Below are positions 23,291-35,517 of a DNA stretch of 64,000 bases, one piece after another (the stretch's first letter is position 1; each line of letters starts with the position of its first letter). Under the pieces are notes generated by a model, which was not told the DNA's origin, did no database searches, and saw only the letters and a list, made by a program, of their open reading frames with translations. Origin of the DNA: Pictodentalium vernedei (Eukaryota > Mollusca > Scaphopoda > Dentaliida > Dentaliidae); the NCBI GenBank assembly GCA_031216915.1, contig CM062297.1, positions 534,772,971 through 534,836,970 of the forward strand, given 5' to 3'. The translations under genes and the position numbers were made by a program.

Positions 23291-25050
23291 TTTTTGATTC
23301 TGATTGGTGGATTTTGAAAAATCTTCTGTGAAACCACAGGGCCAAATGTTTTGAAACTTTGCATGGCTGATGACTTCGACACCCTCTACCAACGATCTGC
23401 ATTTATTGTTGATCGGGTTGCAAACATGGATGCAATTACGGCTTATAGTTACTATAGAAACCCTATGGGAAATCACATTTTCATCTTCTTCCCTGGAACT
23501 ACTGAGCCGACGTGAACCAAACTTCGCAGGAATGGTCTATGAGAGGATGGAAATATGTGGCCACCAGAGGCTATATTCTAATGCTTAACCCAATGCCTCT
23601 CCTGTCTGCACGAAGATCGGTGCTGTCAGCAAAATACTTGTTTTTTGAGAATCTGGTAAGGGTTGGTTCCAGTTTTCTCCACTAAGAACTGGAAAAAAAC
23701 CCAAAATATTGTGTATACAGTACAAGTCAAAATAAGTTGTAGCATAATTGCAATAAACTAAGTAAACGACTGCTCCTGCACTGACAAGATCAGAATCTGA
23801 CATTTTCTGGAAAGCTATCAGTGAGAGCTTTCCAGAAAATGATGTCAGCTTCTGGTCTTATCAGTGTAGGAAGAGAAAGATACATAATTTATAGGATTAT
23901 ACTACAACTTATTTTGACTTGTACTGTAAACAAGTGCAGCTGTAATTATGTTAATACATGTATTTCTCTCAATTTACTTACCAGAAATACTGATTGATGA
24001 CAGATGTTTGGAAAGCATGGAAGTTTTGTTTATTTTCTTTTCCCAACATGTCAGCTCAGCTGACCAGTAATAATATCATTTAAGATATGACAAAATTGGA
24101 GTAAAATGTGTTTCCTGTAACCCTTTACCTATCCAAAGCTATTTGAAAGAGAATACTGTCTGAAAAAAATTGTAATTTTCAAAATATTTAACCTTCTTTT
24201 ACTGATTTCTTTGTTGAAACAGAATTCATAAATGTGTGCATTTTCAAGAAATCTTCTTTGAAACTACAAGGCCAAATGTTTTCAAACTTAATGTGACTGA
24301 TGACTGTAACCCCCTCTACCAATGATCCTCATTTAATTTTCATCCCGTTGCAATTATGGCTGCAATCCTATAGGAAATCACATTTTCATCATTTTCTCTG
24401 AAAATACTCAGCCAATGTAAACCAGACTTCGCAGGCATGGTCTATGAGAGGTTCTCTACAGCTGTTACACATTTTATTCCTGTTGGATGAAAATCGTGGC
24501 CGCCAGAAGCATTCTTTGATTCTGATTGGTCAATATTGAAAACTCTTCTTCTCTGAAACCACAGGGCCAAATGTTTTGAAACTCTGCAAGGTTGATGATT
24601 GGGACACCCTCTACCAACGATCCTCATTTAATGTTCATCGTGTTGCAAACATGGCCACAATTGCAGTTTATAGTTACTATAGAAAAACCCTATGGGAAAT
24701 CACATTTTCATCTTCTCTCTGGAATTACTGAGCCGACGTGAACCAAAACTTGGCATGAATGGTCTATAGGAGGCCCTCTACAAGCAATCCTCATTTTGTT
24801 CCCGTTGGTTGGAAAATATGGCCACCAGAGACATTCTATGATTCTGTTTGATGGATTCAGATGTTTTGAAACTTCATGTGATTGAGGCCTGGGATACCTT
24901 CTGCCAATGATCCTCATGTAATGTTGATGTAATGTTGCAAACATGGCCACAATTGCAGCTCTTAGTTACCATGGAAAGCCTATGGGAAATCACATTTTTA
25001 TATGTAGTTCCAGGTGAGTGATTACAGGCTCTTTAGAGCGTCTAGTTCTG
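23291..25050 (+). repeat. Degenerate tandem-repeat element (H6) with Helentron-like 3' end
   Basis: About four diverged units of ~280-300 bp start near 23295, 24240, 24520 and 24840, with landmarks CCACAGGGCCAAATGTTTTG and ATGGGAAATCACATTTTCAT. The right edge near 25010-25050 reads CCAGGTGAGTGATTACAGG, then the hairpin GCTCTTTAGAGC, then GTCTAGTT, which resembles a Helitron-type 3' terminus. No 5' end was found. A MITE interrupts the first unit. Confidence 0.5.
23718..23926. mobile_element. 209-bp palindromic MITE, TA target
   Basis: The 25-bp ends are perfect inverted repeats starting CAGTACAAGTCAAAATAAGT, flanked by TA at 23716 and 23927. The middle (CATTTTCTGGAAAGCT / AGCTTTCCAGAAAATG) is also inverted, so nearly the whole element folds on itself. 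Termini and target suggest a Tc1/mariner-derived MITE. It contains no gene. Confidence 0.85.
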
Positions 25051-25459
25051 GAACATGATTCGTCATAATTTCATTAAGTAGGATGGGTGCTAAGTGCTTG
25101 TGTGGAATAGACCAACCAATATTTTCAACATGCAGCCCCAAGGCTGCACATTGAAAATATTAATTGTTTATCCCCAAATAATGAATATGGACTCTTCCAA
25201 TTGCACCATTGAACTGATATGGAAGATAACACCAGAGTTCAAAGGATTAAAAGACATGACAGTTCACCTACTGGTAAATTACCACTCGTTTTGAAATGCC
25301 TGTGGTTAATTGTATGAATAAGAACTCATGGCACTGAACAACTCGGCATAAGAAAATACAAATCTGGAAAATACAAATGTAATATCTTTATAGTATTGGT
25401 CGCTGGTCTAAAAATTTTGTTGAGTAAATTTTAATATAAAACAAATTTTTTTTATACAG
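25051..25459. other. SGSM3 intron sequence
   Basis: Unique-looking AT-rich sequence leading to a pyrimidine-rich stretch and acceptor (TTTTTTATACAG) before the first exon. Nothing else is seen. Confidence 0.6.
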
Positions 25460-25615
25460 ATCCTGACTGCAGACTATACAATGGAGAGTCATGCAAATGA
25501 TTTAGAAAATTATGTGAATGTTGCCAGAAATAGACATATAAGAGCTAAAGCCTTGCTTGATTTTGAAAGGCATGATGATGATGAATTGGGTTTCAGACGA
25601 AACGATATTGTAACT
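25460..25615 (+). CDS. SGSM3: SGSM3 exon: linker and first half of SH3 domain
   Basis: SGSM3 is a TBC-SH3-RUN protein that modulates RAP and RAB small GTPases at membranes. This 156-base exon is open in one frame and ends in phase 0. After a linker ([18 protein letters not shown]) it encodes [18 protein letters not shown], the start of the SH3 domain including its acidic RT loop, which is nearly identical to the vertebrate protein as I remember it. The acceptor is TTTTTTATACAG before 25460; the donor GTAAGT follows 25615. A second AG at 25471-25472 would break the phase, so I chose the first. Neighbouring sequence is intron and mobile elements. The N-terminal TBC exons are not in the window and must lie upstream. 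Codon use and the absence of stops indicate a functional gene. Confidence 0.88.
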
Positions 25616-28007
25616 GTAAGTAAAATAAATATCTGAGTTCCCTCACCTCCTGGAATTTCTGAAGACTCCTTTCATTTGAAAATGTAAAGTCTATCTGTCT
25701 TGAAACTCCTTAAGTATTGTGATAGTGTCTATACCTCCTTGAAGTCTTCTTGAATGTCATTATTTATTGTTAATTGGAGTTTGCACTGTGAGATATTAAA
25801 GTTTTGTTGCAATGAAACCACAAAGGCTGCTTCAATGAATTGTTCACTGATTAACTATAAGAGAGACTGCAGTTGTATTTGACAGGTGGAATCTGTTATA
25901 ATCTTTCTCAATGTTAACTGCAAATCAGTAAACAATTCATCGAAGAAAATTTTTAGGCTATATATTTGCTTGCAACCCAGGTAAATTTTCTGGAATCTTC
26001 TTGTATGAATTTTATTTTTGCTCAGGTGTGAGAACCCTGAAGTATATAAGCAGCTTGAAAACTCTTCTTACTGTGAGGCAATAAAGAGAAGTAAATAGAC
26101 AAAATCACACAAGCTTTGAATGGGTTAATGTTTATTAGACGAGTTTGGTTGGGAGCAAGAATACCACGAGAGACGAAACTTGTGCGGTTCTGTATTTATT
26201 ACACACATTTGCAAATTTCTTAAAAAGATCATTTACTGTAATACAAAGTAAGAATTAACCAATCCTTATACATTAAGTAAATAAAATAAGAGAATAATCC
26301 AAATTAATCTTCACTAGTAGGAGACTAGTCTTATTGTTATTTCGAATGCTGCTTGAACTTTTATGCATAGTTTCAACTTGTAATGTGTCACCACCTCTAT
26401 CGATGAAACACTGTCAAAATGAAATACAACTTACCGTCTTTTTATGCCTCAATTGTATAGCCCGAATGGTGAGTGGTTAGTGTGTTTCCCACCAAAAAGT
26501 TAACATACTTTCACAACAAACAGTAGATCTAAATTCGGAAAAATACTTGAATGAAAAATAATTAAAACTCACTTGTTTAGCTGACCTCTGTGTGGCTGTT
26601 GTTATTTAACTGGTTGACAGGTTAACATATTAGTAAAGATTACGCTTGTCATTGTCAATTCATTTCACGTAAATTAAAATTATATCCTTATTGTCCAAAA
26701 GAAATGACTGTATTATATGCAATGCCTCTTCATAATTAAAGTCTGTGTTTTAGAGTTGAACAGAGGTACAGAATCCATATGAGTTCCCATGAATATCAAA
26801 ATGCAGTTGTTTGACACACACTTTTTTGTTTTTGGATTTTTGGAGATCTGAAAACTTGCTCACGCGAATTCATTCATTCGAAGTGACGTCACTGAAGGAC
26901 ACTTTCAGATTCTGTCAACATTGTTCTTAGTTTGAACTGCATGTCTGTAATTGCCATGTCATATTTTTAACCCATATAGTCATTCAATCAATATTCTGCG
27001 TTGTTCGTGTGTAAATTAGAAAGTTTCTTTGGTGTATAGTACCTCAGTTTCTACAGAAATAACAAACTCAGATACTATAAACCACTAACATCCACGTTAC
27101 AACAGCAAATTAAATAGTCCATTGTATCAGAATGGGTCCATGTGTCCCCAGAAATATGACTGGTTCCATTCTGATATAGAAAAAGTGCAAAAACCTGTAT
27201 CACACACTAATGTGATACAACTTTTTTTTTATCACACATTCTAGAATATCGTGAACAAACCTTAATTTTAGATGGGTGTGTAATAACATTGTTTATCAGA
27301 GCTTTTTAGTTTTGTTATATATTTATCTCAACCTCTGAATGCCTAATTACGATTACTTTTTAGAGCAATAAAATATATGCCCCAAAATGCAGTCTTTGAG
27401 TAAACATATGCCCCAAAATCCAGTCTTTGTGTGAACATAAAGTTACATTCCAAGTGCCTTAGCCATTGTTTTAGGCAAATCATGGCTGCCAATTTAGGCA
27501 GCCTAGACTTTCCTAGAAAGAACTGCAGAGCCACGAGATGTAGGCTGTCAGAGTGTCAAAAAATGCACAAAAATCTCCAAACCTGTAAGGGTCAATTTTT
27601 TTTTTTTTTTTGGCTTCAAATAATGCCTTTAGCAGACTGTGTTGAGAATTATGATGAATAACAATTAATCACTGGCGGTGTTCTCTCTTTTCCTTTCAAA
27701 TTGTCCAAATCTACATTACCAGTTCAATCTACATTACCAGTTCATAACCTTTTTGTGTGCATTCCGTAACAAAAAAGCCAAAAATTTGTTTTTTCTTTTA
27801 ACTCATTGCCTAACACAATTTGAAGACTACACTTGCTGGAAAGTTTCTTGAAGGACAAATCAAATTTCATTTTTGGCTTCAAAAACAAAGCTTATGAACC
27901 CTCATTGAATTGAGCACATCACCTCATTTCAGTAAGGGTTCAGAAGCTCTGTTATTAAGGCAAAATTGAAAAAAATAAAATTTGAATTGTGATTTTTAGC
28001 TTAACTT
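25616..28007. other. SGSM3 intron, left part
   Basis: AT-rich sequence with no exon, RNA gene or recognised element. It has a poly-T run near 27597 and small local duplications (for example GCCCCAAAAT...CAGTCTTTG near 27380 and 27410). The open frame at 27431-27661 shows no recognisable domain and I do not call it. Confidence 0.6.
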
Positions 28008-29438
28008 GACAAAGTCAAGATAAGCTATTGCCATCACGCGTGCGGAAGTCTGAGTCTGTTCACATTTTCCTTTAGCACAAGCTACACCCCGTTGTTCTTA
28101 TCCGATCATCACGAAATTTCATATGCAGGTTTGGGGGTCATATGTCTAGATGAGAACGTCCCTTTTGGTCGCGATCGGTCAACCATGATGTCTGCATGAA
28201 CCCAAAAACCTTTAGCACAGTCTACAGGTCATATTTATGAAGGGATTTCCTTGTAACTTGGTAGGATGCCTCTGTATAATATCTAGAAGAGAATGTCCTC
28301 TTTTGATCATGATCTGTCGACCGTGACAGCTGCCCAAGCCCGAAACCCAAAAACTTTTAGCACAATCTGCAGGTTATATTTAATATGGAGGGATTTCATT
28401 ATAACTTGGTAGGATGACTCCGTATGATGTCTAGATGAGAACTTCCTCATTTGGTCGCGATCTGTCAACCGTGCTGTCTGCCCGAGCCCAAAACCCAAAA
28501 ACCTTTAGCACAGTCTACAGGTCATATCTATAGAGGGATTTCATTGTAACTTAGTAGGATGACTCTGTATGATTGCTAGATGAGAACTTTCCCATTTGGT
28601 TGTGATCTGTCAACCGTGATGACTGCCCGAGCCCAAAACCCGAAAACCTTTAGCATAGTCTATAGGTCGTATTTATGGAAGGATTTCATTGTAACTTGAT
28701 AGGTTGACTCCATATAATGTCTAGATGATAACGTCCCTTTTGGTCGTGATTGGTCAACTGTGATGGCTTCAGGGGCCCGAAGCCCAAAAAACTTTAGCAC
28801 AGTCTACAGGTCATATTTGTGAAGAGATTTCATTGTAACTTGGTAGGATGACTCCAGATATGCCCAGATGATAATGTTTCTTTTGGTTACGATCATTCAA
28901 CCATGATGGCTGCTTGAGCCCAAAACCAGAAAAACTTGAGCACAGACTACAGGTCATATTTATGAAGGGATTTTATTGTAACTTGGTAGTATGACTCAGT
29001 ATAATGTCTAGATGAGGACGTCCCCTTTTGGTTGCGATCGATGAATCGTGATGGCTGCACAGGCCCGAAGCCCACAAAACCTTTAGCACAGTCTACAGGC
29101 TGTATGTATGAAGGGATTTCATTGTAACTTGATAAGATGACTCGTTTTGGAATAATTTCACTTTAACTTGATAACTTTTGTTGACATACATTAACTGTGA
29201 GGGCCACATACATTAACTGTGAGGGCTACATTAACCCACCCCTCAATTCTTTTGTACAGTCTACACCTCATATTATTTTTATTGAAAACATAGCATACAG
29301 GGAACAGAAATTAACGTATTCCCAATTATCACAATTCTTGTCGTATTTCATAATCTTTTCATAAACATTGAACATTATCCTTTTCATCAAACTCAACACA
29401 TAGACAAGTTAAGCTACAGTGTCATTGACACTTTCATT
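28008..29438 (+). mobile_element. Helentron-like element H5 in SGSM3 intron
   Basis: The 5' hairpin AGCTTAACTTGACAAAGTCAA/TAAGCT is followed by GCCATCACGCG. About seven ~145-bp units carry CACAGTCTACAGGTCATATT and GGTAGGATGACTC. The 3' end is AAGTTAAGCT, hairpin AGTGTCATTGACACT, TTCATT. Both inverted-repeat arms carry the same change (TTAAC for TCAAC), so the ends pair with each other. At 1431 bp it looks complete and has no coding capacity. It lies between the two SH3 exons in the sense orientation. Confidence 0.75.
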
Positions 29439-29868
29439 CAAATTAGCCTTGGCCAAGGAGCAGAGTTTTAAAAATGTCTGGGGGAATAAAAATGACATGA
29501 TGCACATTAAATTCAGCTGAACAGAAACAAATGTGCAAGATTCATTAAGAGATTCTCTGATTCCCATGAAATTCTGTCCCGATGACTGGATATGGACGTT
29601 ACGATAAGTAAAGTGTTAAACTTACTTGATTGAAAGTTAGCATGAGTTCAACCATCACTTGACATCTGACATCCCGCATTAGCTTTTACGTTTCTGTGTT
29701 TTCCTTGACAGTGTTAACAAATCCATGAGCATGGGACTACTGTATATCTTGCTATGGATGCACATTTTGTTATGTTTTCACTTCATGGTTTTATGATATA
29801 AGGCTACTTTTATGATGAATTACATCTTATTCAAATAGTTAACCAGACTTTTTCTATTTGTCTTTCAG

Positions 29869-30032
29869 ATAATATCACAGAAGGATGAACACTGTTGGAT
29901 TGGTGAATTGAATGGACTTCGAGGATGGTTTCCAGCAAAATTTGTTGAAATTCTTGATGAGAGGAGTAAACATTATTCATCAGCGGGAGATGACACTGTC
30001 ACTGAAGCTGTCACAGACCTTGCAAGGGGAAT
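29869..30032 (+). CDS. SGSM3: SGSM3 exon: second half of SH3 domain
   Basis: The acceptor TTTGTCTTTCAG precedes 29869 and the donor GTAAGT follows 30032. The 164-base exon starts in phase 0 and ends with two bases of a codon. It continues the SH3 domain: [20 protein letters not shown] and [17 protein letters not shown], with the conserved tryptophan, the GWFP motif and the C-terminal FVE strand. It then reads [17 protein letters not shown], the segment leading to the RUN domain in SGSM3. This exact order is characteristic of SGSM3 rather than other SH3 proteins. No further exon was found up to the window end, so the next intron exceeds 33.9 kb. The upstream intron holds element H5. Confidence 0.9.
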
Positions 30033-31390
30033 GTAAGTTTATTTGTTTTTACCCAACACAACTAGCTTGCAAAACAAATCTTATTAAATAATTAAAATAA
30101 CCATTTTTTTCCTACAAAAACGTAGCTTTAGATGACCCCTCATGGGAACAAATTCATTCAAACAAGGGGCAAAGCTATATTTTTTAGCTAAAATTTTTTT
30201 TTTTAAATTTGAACGGCAGTTTTTATGAATAACTGGCCAGATATGGCTGTTGAACTGGATGAGGGATTTATTGTTTTTTCATCATTTTGACACTTCTATT
30301 ATAATATAGCTTGACCTCTCTGTGTCTTTCTATTTGTCCTTGATTGTAATGATTCATTTTGGATAAATTTTGTTATTGAATACTGACTTTAAATGGATAG
30401 GCCTCAAAAAGTTAAAAATCTGTTTCTAAGGCCCTCCTGCATGATCATTTTGGCTGCTGCATGCTCTCTTTTTTTATAACCAATGAAACTAAAAAAAAAT
30501 AAACATTAAACTATTTATGTCCGATATTTTACCCAAGTTAATAAAATTGATAAATTTGTCTCATGAGTGCAACAAGCTTTTCAATGCTTCAGCATTGCAA
30601 AGCCTTCTTAACCTCATGGGATGGAATGCACCACCACCCATGCTATTCTGTAGATTTTGAGGCCTAAAACATAAAACAAATCAAGAATATGAACTTTTGA
30701 TGGGAAAGAGACAATTACAAAAATAAAAAATAAAATAAAAAAGTGCCCACCCACATGCAATTTTACAAAAAATGGCCTGAGAAACAGAAGATCTGCTTTG
30801 TGGGGCCTAAATGATTGATTTTATAGTGTCACCAAAGTATATAAAAGACGTAAAATTAGAACAGATTTGGAGAGTAAAAGAAAGAATCTTAAATTTAGAC
30901 ATTGTTTTACATTTTGTCAGTGTTGAAAAATCTGTGAAGTGGAGCATTTCTTGTTTATTATTGTAAAAAGGTTCTGTTTCTCTTGTAAAATAGAACCCAG
31001 TAACAAATTACTTGGGTGGAAGTCCTCTAAAGTGGGCAGCATAAGTATAAATGATTGGCTAAATGTGTTTCTATTCCTGTTCTACAGCCATGATATAAGA
31101 CATAGAGGTTGAAAGTGATCTTAAACTCCCCAAACTAAATGAATAAATTCATAAGGTTGTTAAAAAAAATACTTGTTTCTCAGGCACCTCCCTCGTCATT
31201 GAAATTCTGCCTCATCACTTTTTTGTTACCAGGAAATCTCTGCACTTATAGTATTTTGCACTTGACGGACTAAAAATTTAACCAACTATATCTTGTTTGA
31301 CAGAGCTTGCCCTGTCAAACAAGATATAGTTGGTTAAATTTGTAATTGAAGTATGGAAAATCGTGTAAGGAGTTAAATAATTCCAACTAT
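30033..31390. other. SGSM3 intron with a perfect 30-bp hairpin
   Basis: AT-rich intron between the exon and DIRS copy C. It contains one perfect inverted repeat at 31274-31341. No exon with RUN-domain similarity, no RNA gene and no recognised element is seen. Confidence 0.6.
31274..31341. repeat. Perfect 30-bp inverted repeat, 8-base loop
   Basis: Arms 31274-31303 and 31312-31341 are exact reverse complements (AACCAACTATATCTTGTTTG and its inverse). The loop is AGCTTGCC. It has no obvious target duplication. It may be a small foldback element or a precursor-like RNA hairpin. Confidence 0.8.
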
Positions 31391-32318
31391 ATTTTTATAC
31401 AACAACCAATGGCCCAGACTAGCTTGTGCTAACTCAAAAATTAATCCAGGACCAAACTCAAATTTTGCCCCCCAATCCCCCAAATTTGCATGCAAAACCA
31501 AAAAAATCAAGTCCTATCTGGTCCTCCATACTTTTGAGATCTGCACATGCGCAGTATCCAGGAAGGTATCGAAATTGGCGTCAACCATCATTCTTTGTTT
31601 GGCCCTAAAGTCAGCAACATTCAACTGACATCTGTGCTTTTAAATCTCATTTTTGAGGATGCCAGACTCAAATCAATGGTAAAATTGGTGGATCCAAGGA
31701 CATAAATGGATGATGGAAGTGAACAACGGTGGTTAGGAACGTTCAGGGCTGTAACTTTTTTTTATCAAAATTATTTCATGTTTCCCAATTTCGGGACATG
31801 TGCCAGACGTCATAATTCTTGCTAATGATTTATCCACTGTTTGTTAAGTGTTGCTTCCCTATCCTTCCTTGAAGCCCTCCTGTTAAACTCCCAAGCTTTT
31901 TGACTTATTTTTATTGAAATTTTTTATTAAATTTCTTGGGAGTTTAACGTGTATTACAGAATGTTTATTGTTTATTCTGTTTATCCCCATGGTTACGTCC
32001 TCACCCTTGGGGTGTTGGGTCGTTTGGGTCATGCATCTTCTATCTGATGTATCATTTTTAGCTCAACTTTGACGAAGTCAAATTTGAGCTGTTGTCATGG
32101 CCCGTCGTCCGTCTGTCCGTCCGTCCATCTGTCCGTCTGTCCGTACGTCAACAATTGGCTATGGCTCGGGCTAGAGGTCGTATTTATGAACCGATCTTTA
32201 CGAAACTTCTTGTGTACCTTTGTTATGACCCTGGGACGGGAACGAGTGTTTTTAGGTGTGGTCCAAAATTCAAGATGGCTGCCAGCGGCCATTTTGTACC
32301 GATGATACAAAAATCAGT

Positions 32319-32520
32319 ATTTTTATACTGTACCAATGACCCAGACTTAGCTGGTGCTAACTCTAACAAAACCAGGGCCAAACACAAATTTTGCCCCCCA
32401 ATCCCCAAAATTTGCATCCAAAACAAAAAGAAATCATGTCCTAAAGGACCTCCATACTACGCCTCTACTGCGCATGCGCAGTGACGTAGACGTCCCGAAA
32501 TTGGCGCCAATTATCATTCT
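32319..32520. repeat. Left inverted terminal repeat of DIRS copy B
   Basis: About 200 bp, near-perfect inverse of 39226-39425. It contains an NRF1-type palindrome (32469-32480) and TTGGCGCCAA (32501-32510). It begins ATTTTTATACTGTACCAATG. Confidence 0.85.
32469..32510. promoter_or_regulatory. NRF1-type and E2F-like sites in DIRS B left repeat
   Basis: TGCGCATGCGCA equals the NRF1 consensus; TTGGCGCCAA carries the E2F core palindrome. The pair recurs in mirrored order at 39234-39275. Its place in the left repeat upstream of gag fits a promoter role, which is inferred. Confidence 0.5.
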
Positions 32521-33356
32521 CTGTTTGGCCCTTCATCAGTCAACATCTCACTGATCTTTGTGCTTGTAAATCTCAGTTTAAAGGATGCCAGACACGTAAT
32601 TTTTGGAGAAAATGTGATTCTAAGGAGGATAGACGGAGGAGAGGAAAAAGAAGTGACAAAAAATAATCAGGGCTGTCCTTAAAATTTTTTGATGAAATTA
32701 TGTTAAGTTGCCTATTTTCGAGGCATGGGCCTCTTGTTGTCATTCTTGCTAAATGTTGCACTGCTTATTCAGTGTTTCCTCTCCCCTAGCCTTCTAAAGT
32801 CCCCCCTTGCAATTCTCCCATGCTTTTGGCATATTTTTGAGAAATTTCATTTCTAAAATTTTCCTGGGAGAGTTGCTTGGTTACAGAATTTTTTCTGTTA
32901 TTTTCCCCATAGTTACGTTTTCACCCATGGGTGTATAACGTTTGTGTTCTGCATCTTCCATCTGATGTTCTGCAGATTCTCCCCTGGGAGTCTCTGTTTT
33001 GCATCAGATAGAGTATAATTTGATGACTGATTCCGGGCCAGTTTTTTCAGTGCCTGGAGTCATGTTTTCTGGTGTTTTTACACTGTTTGTTTACATTGGC
33101 AACAGCCTTTTTTGAGGGGGGCTGTTTGCCTTTGCTGTAGTTTATCTCACTATAAGATACATTTATGTTATCCGTAAGTGTCTCATTAATTATTTAATAT
33201 AAATTTAAAATTTTTGACCACACTTTGCCATCGGATCCATCGGGGCTCAACGTTACTTTTCAGCAACTTGGGCTTCGCTGAAAAAATATTTTTTCAAAAT
33301 TATTTTGATTTGCAATTGTTTTTTCATTTATTAATGGATCATGTTATTATGTATCT

Positions 33357-35517
33357 TTGTGTCAGGGGTTTTTGCGAGTAACTAGGACTTATTGTTGTTC
33401 TTTCACAATGAAGGGACATTGTTCAAATTGTTATAGGAAGAAATCTTCCTCTGACTTTCATGATCATTGTATTAATTGTAGTCAGTGTTCTCGCATTAAT
33501 CCCTGTCCTATATGTGAATATTGGGATGAGAAACATTGGAAACGTGTGTCACGATATGTTGTTTCTGGAGAAAGGGCTATGCCGGCTCTTTCTCCGCAAG
33601 GTCACTCTACTCTCTCAGTTTCTATTTCAGAGGAACCAGAACAGGGTGATGTTTCCATGTTATCTTCTACAAGTGTGCGTCCGTCGTCACAAATGAATTC
33701 AGAGCTAGCGCTAGCGGCAAAAGTGCTCATGGAGATTAGACAAATGTTGTCCGCTAGCTCGCCCGGTGTAGCGTCCATTCACCGAATGGTTCGGCAGCCG
33801 GGTACGTCCGATGCGGTCCAGGAGGAAATTTTGGGTGATGCGAGCACTATAAACATAATAGATGCACACCCAGTGATGGCGGATAGTGAGCGAGAACGGA
33901 GGAAGCCTTTGAGTCCGGTTCCTAGCTTGTCCAGGTCCAGCCGGGCCGCGAGCGAGAGAGGCCCCTCTCTCGTACAACAACATCTGGGACCAGATGTTGT
34001 GGTACAAAATGTGTCTTTAGCGGAGCATACGTCTGTCGCTCGGGACGCTCCGTTGTATAAGCAGTCCGCGGAGACTGTTAAGGCTTCCTCTTCTCGTCAG
34101 CGCACACGACCGCACCTTGGCTGCGTGACCGTCAATATATTACCAGCTTCGCCGATGAAGGATTCTTCGGCGACCAGGTCACACCATCCGGCAGCCAGGG
34201 ATTCGAGACCGATGGACTCCGGACGTTCGCATAGGAAAAGTATGCGGGAGCCATCTGATGCGGAGCTGCCCTCGGCGAAGCAGCGAAAGACTGCGCCTTC
34301 GCAGGTCTCGACGCCGGACATTCTTGTGCAGATAGCACAGCTTATCGCAGCATCCCAGCAGCCGACAGAAACGGTGTCGGATCGAGAATTATCCGACGGC
34401 GCTGGGTCGCTACGCTCCGCCGAAGCATCGAGGGCGGACGACCGGGAACATCATGAGGTCCGACCGGATGGTGAAAGGGATACGGATGACTTGGAGCTAT
34501 CCCTTTCGGAACAACATAAAGCTGCCGTGGACTTTATCCGGCACTTTCTCCCTCAAGTTGTTCCGTCGGGCCAGACTGCTGCAGTTCCGGACAAGAGAAT
34601 TATAGCGTCATTGGACTCTGAATTTTTTGAGCGGTTCAGGGACATCGCTCCCGAGTTTCCGTCACAGTCCAATAATGTTGCAAGAACATTTGAATTATTG
34701 AACGACGTTATATTTAAACTTGCTTCCAGGACGGGGAAAGCAGGTTTCTTGTCCGCTAATACTCTCAACCTGCCTTTCATTAATGCAAGGAATAAATTCG
34801 ATACGGCAGGACAGGGTATACCGAGAGTTCCTCTGCGTATGGACGATGAGGCGGAAGACTTAGAGCTATCATTACCGTCGTCGGCTTCTATTCCAACCGC
34901 GGTGTTGGAAACAGCTATTGCGTCTAACAGAGCCAATTTAGATGCCTTATCTTACGCAGATCACCTTACTAAGGCGTTATCACTGCGCCTTCAGGGGAAA
35001 GAGTTTCAGGATATACAATCCTCTTTAAGACTTCTTTCAAGGGCAGTAGCTTATTCCACGTGTAACTCCGCCCTTTCAGTGGCAAATCTGGAGTTGGTTA
35101 GACGTGACGCAGCCCTAGCTACATCCACACTAGTGGATACTAAGGTGAAGAACTCTCTTAGAGTTGCTTCGGTCTCAGGAGAACTTTTCTTTTGACGGCA
35201 AGCTTTCTGCTATTTATGATAAAATTACAAAGAAAGCTAAGGATTCTCTGTTGTTCAAATCTGCTCCTAAGAAGTCGGATACAGCAGACACGAATAAGAC
35301 AGGCACTTCTGGGTCTAATGCGCCCAAGAGAGGTTCCTATAGAGGTTCTGGTGCGTCCTCTTGGTCTTATTCGAGAGACCGTCAGGGTAGCGACTCTCGT
35401 TCGGGACGTCCTTCAGGCCGGGACAATCGGTCGGACGCCCCAAGGTCGACGGGGCGAGGTGCGGGCCGTGGAGGATGTGGTTTCTCCTACCGCAGGCCTC
35501 GCAGGTCCAGGAGGTGA
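33357..35517 (+). pseudogene. DIRS copy B gag region
   Basis: A likely start is at 33408 (MKGHCSNCYRKKSSSDFHD). The N-terminus is rich in paired cysteines and histidine (HCSNC, HCINCSQC, PCPIC) and looks like a zinc-binding module. A long serine/proline-rich middle follows, then a conserved block (SYADHLTKALSLRLQGKEF) shared with copies C, D and E. The end is arginine/glycine-rich, a likely RNA-binding tail. It overlaps the RT frame, as is common in DIRS. It is treated as part of a near-whole element. Confidence 0.75.

Noticed and set aside
27190-27245. Small inverted motif TGTATCACACACTAATGTGATACA
   Set aside because: Short and AT-rich, no flanking structure; likely chance.
27431-27661. 76-residue open frame in the SGSM3 intron
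   Set aside because: Runs through a poly-T tract, with no similarity or splice context recognised.
33170-33366. Possible leader intron (GTAAGT to CAG) before DIRS B gag
   Set aside because: Signals are weak and not consistently kept in the other copies, and splicing there is not something I can tie to the family.
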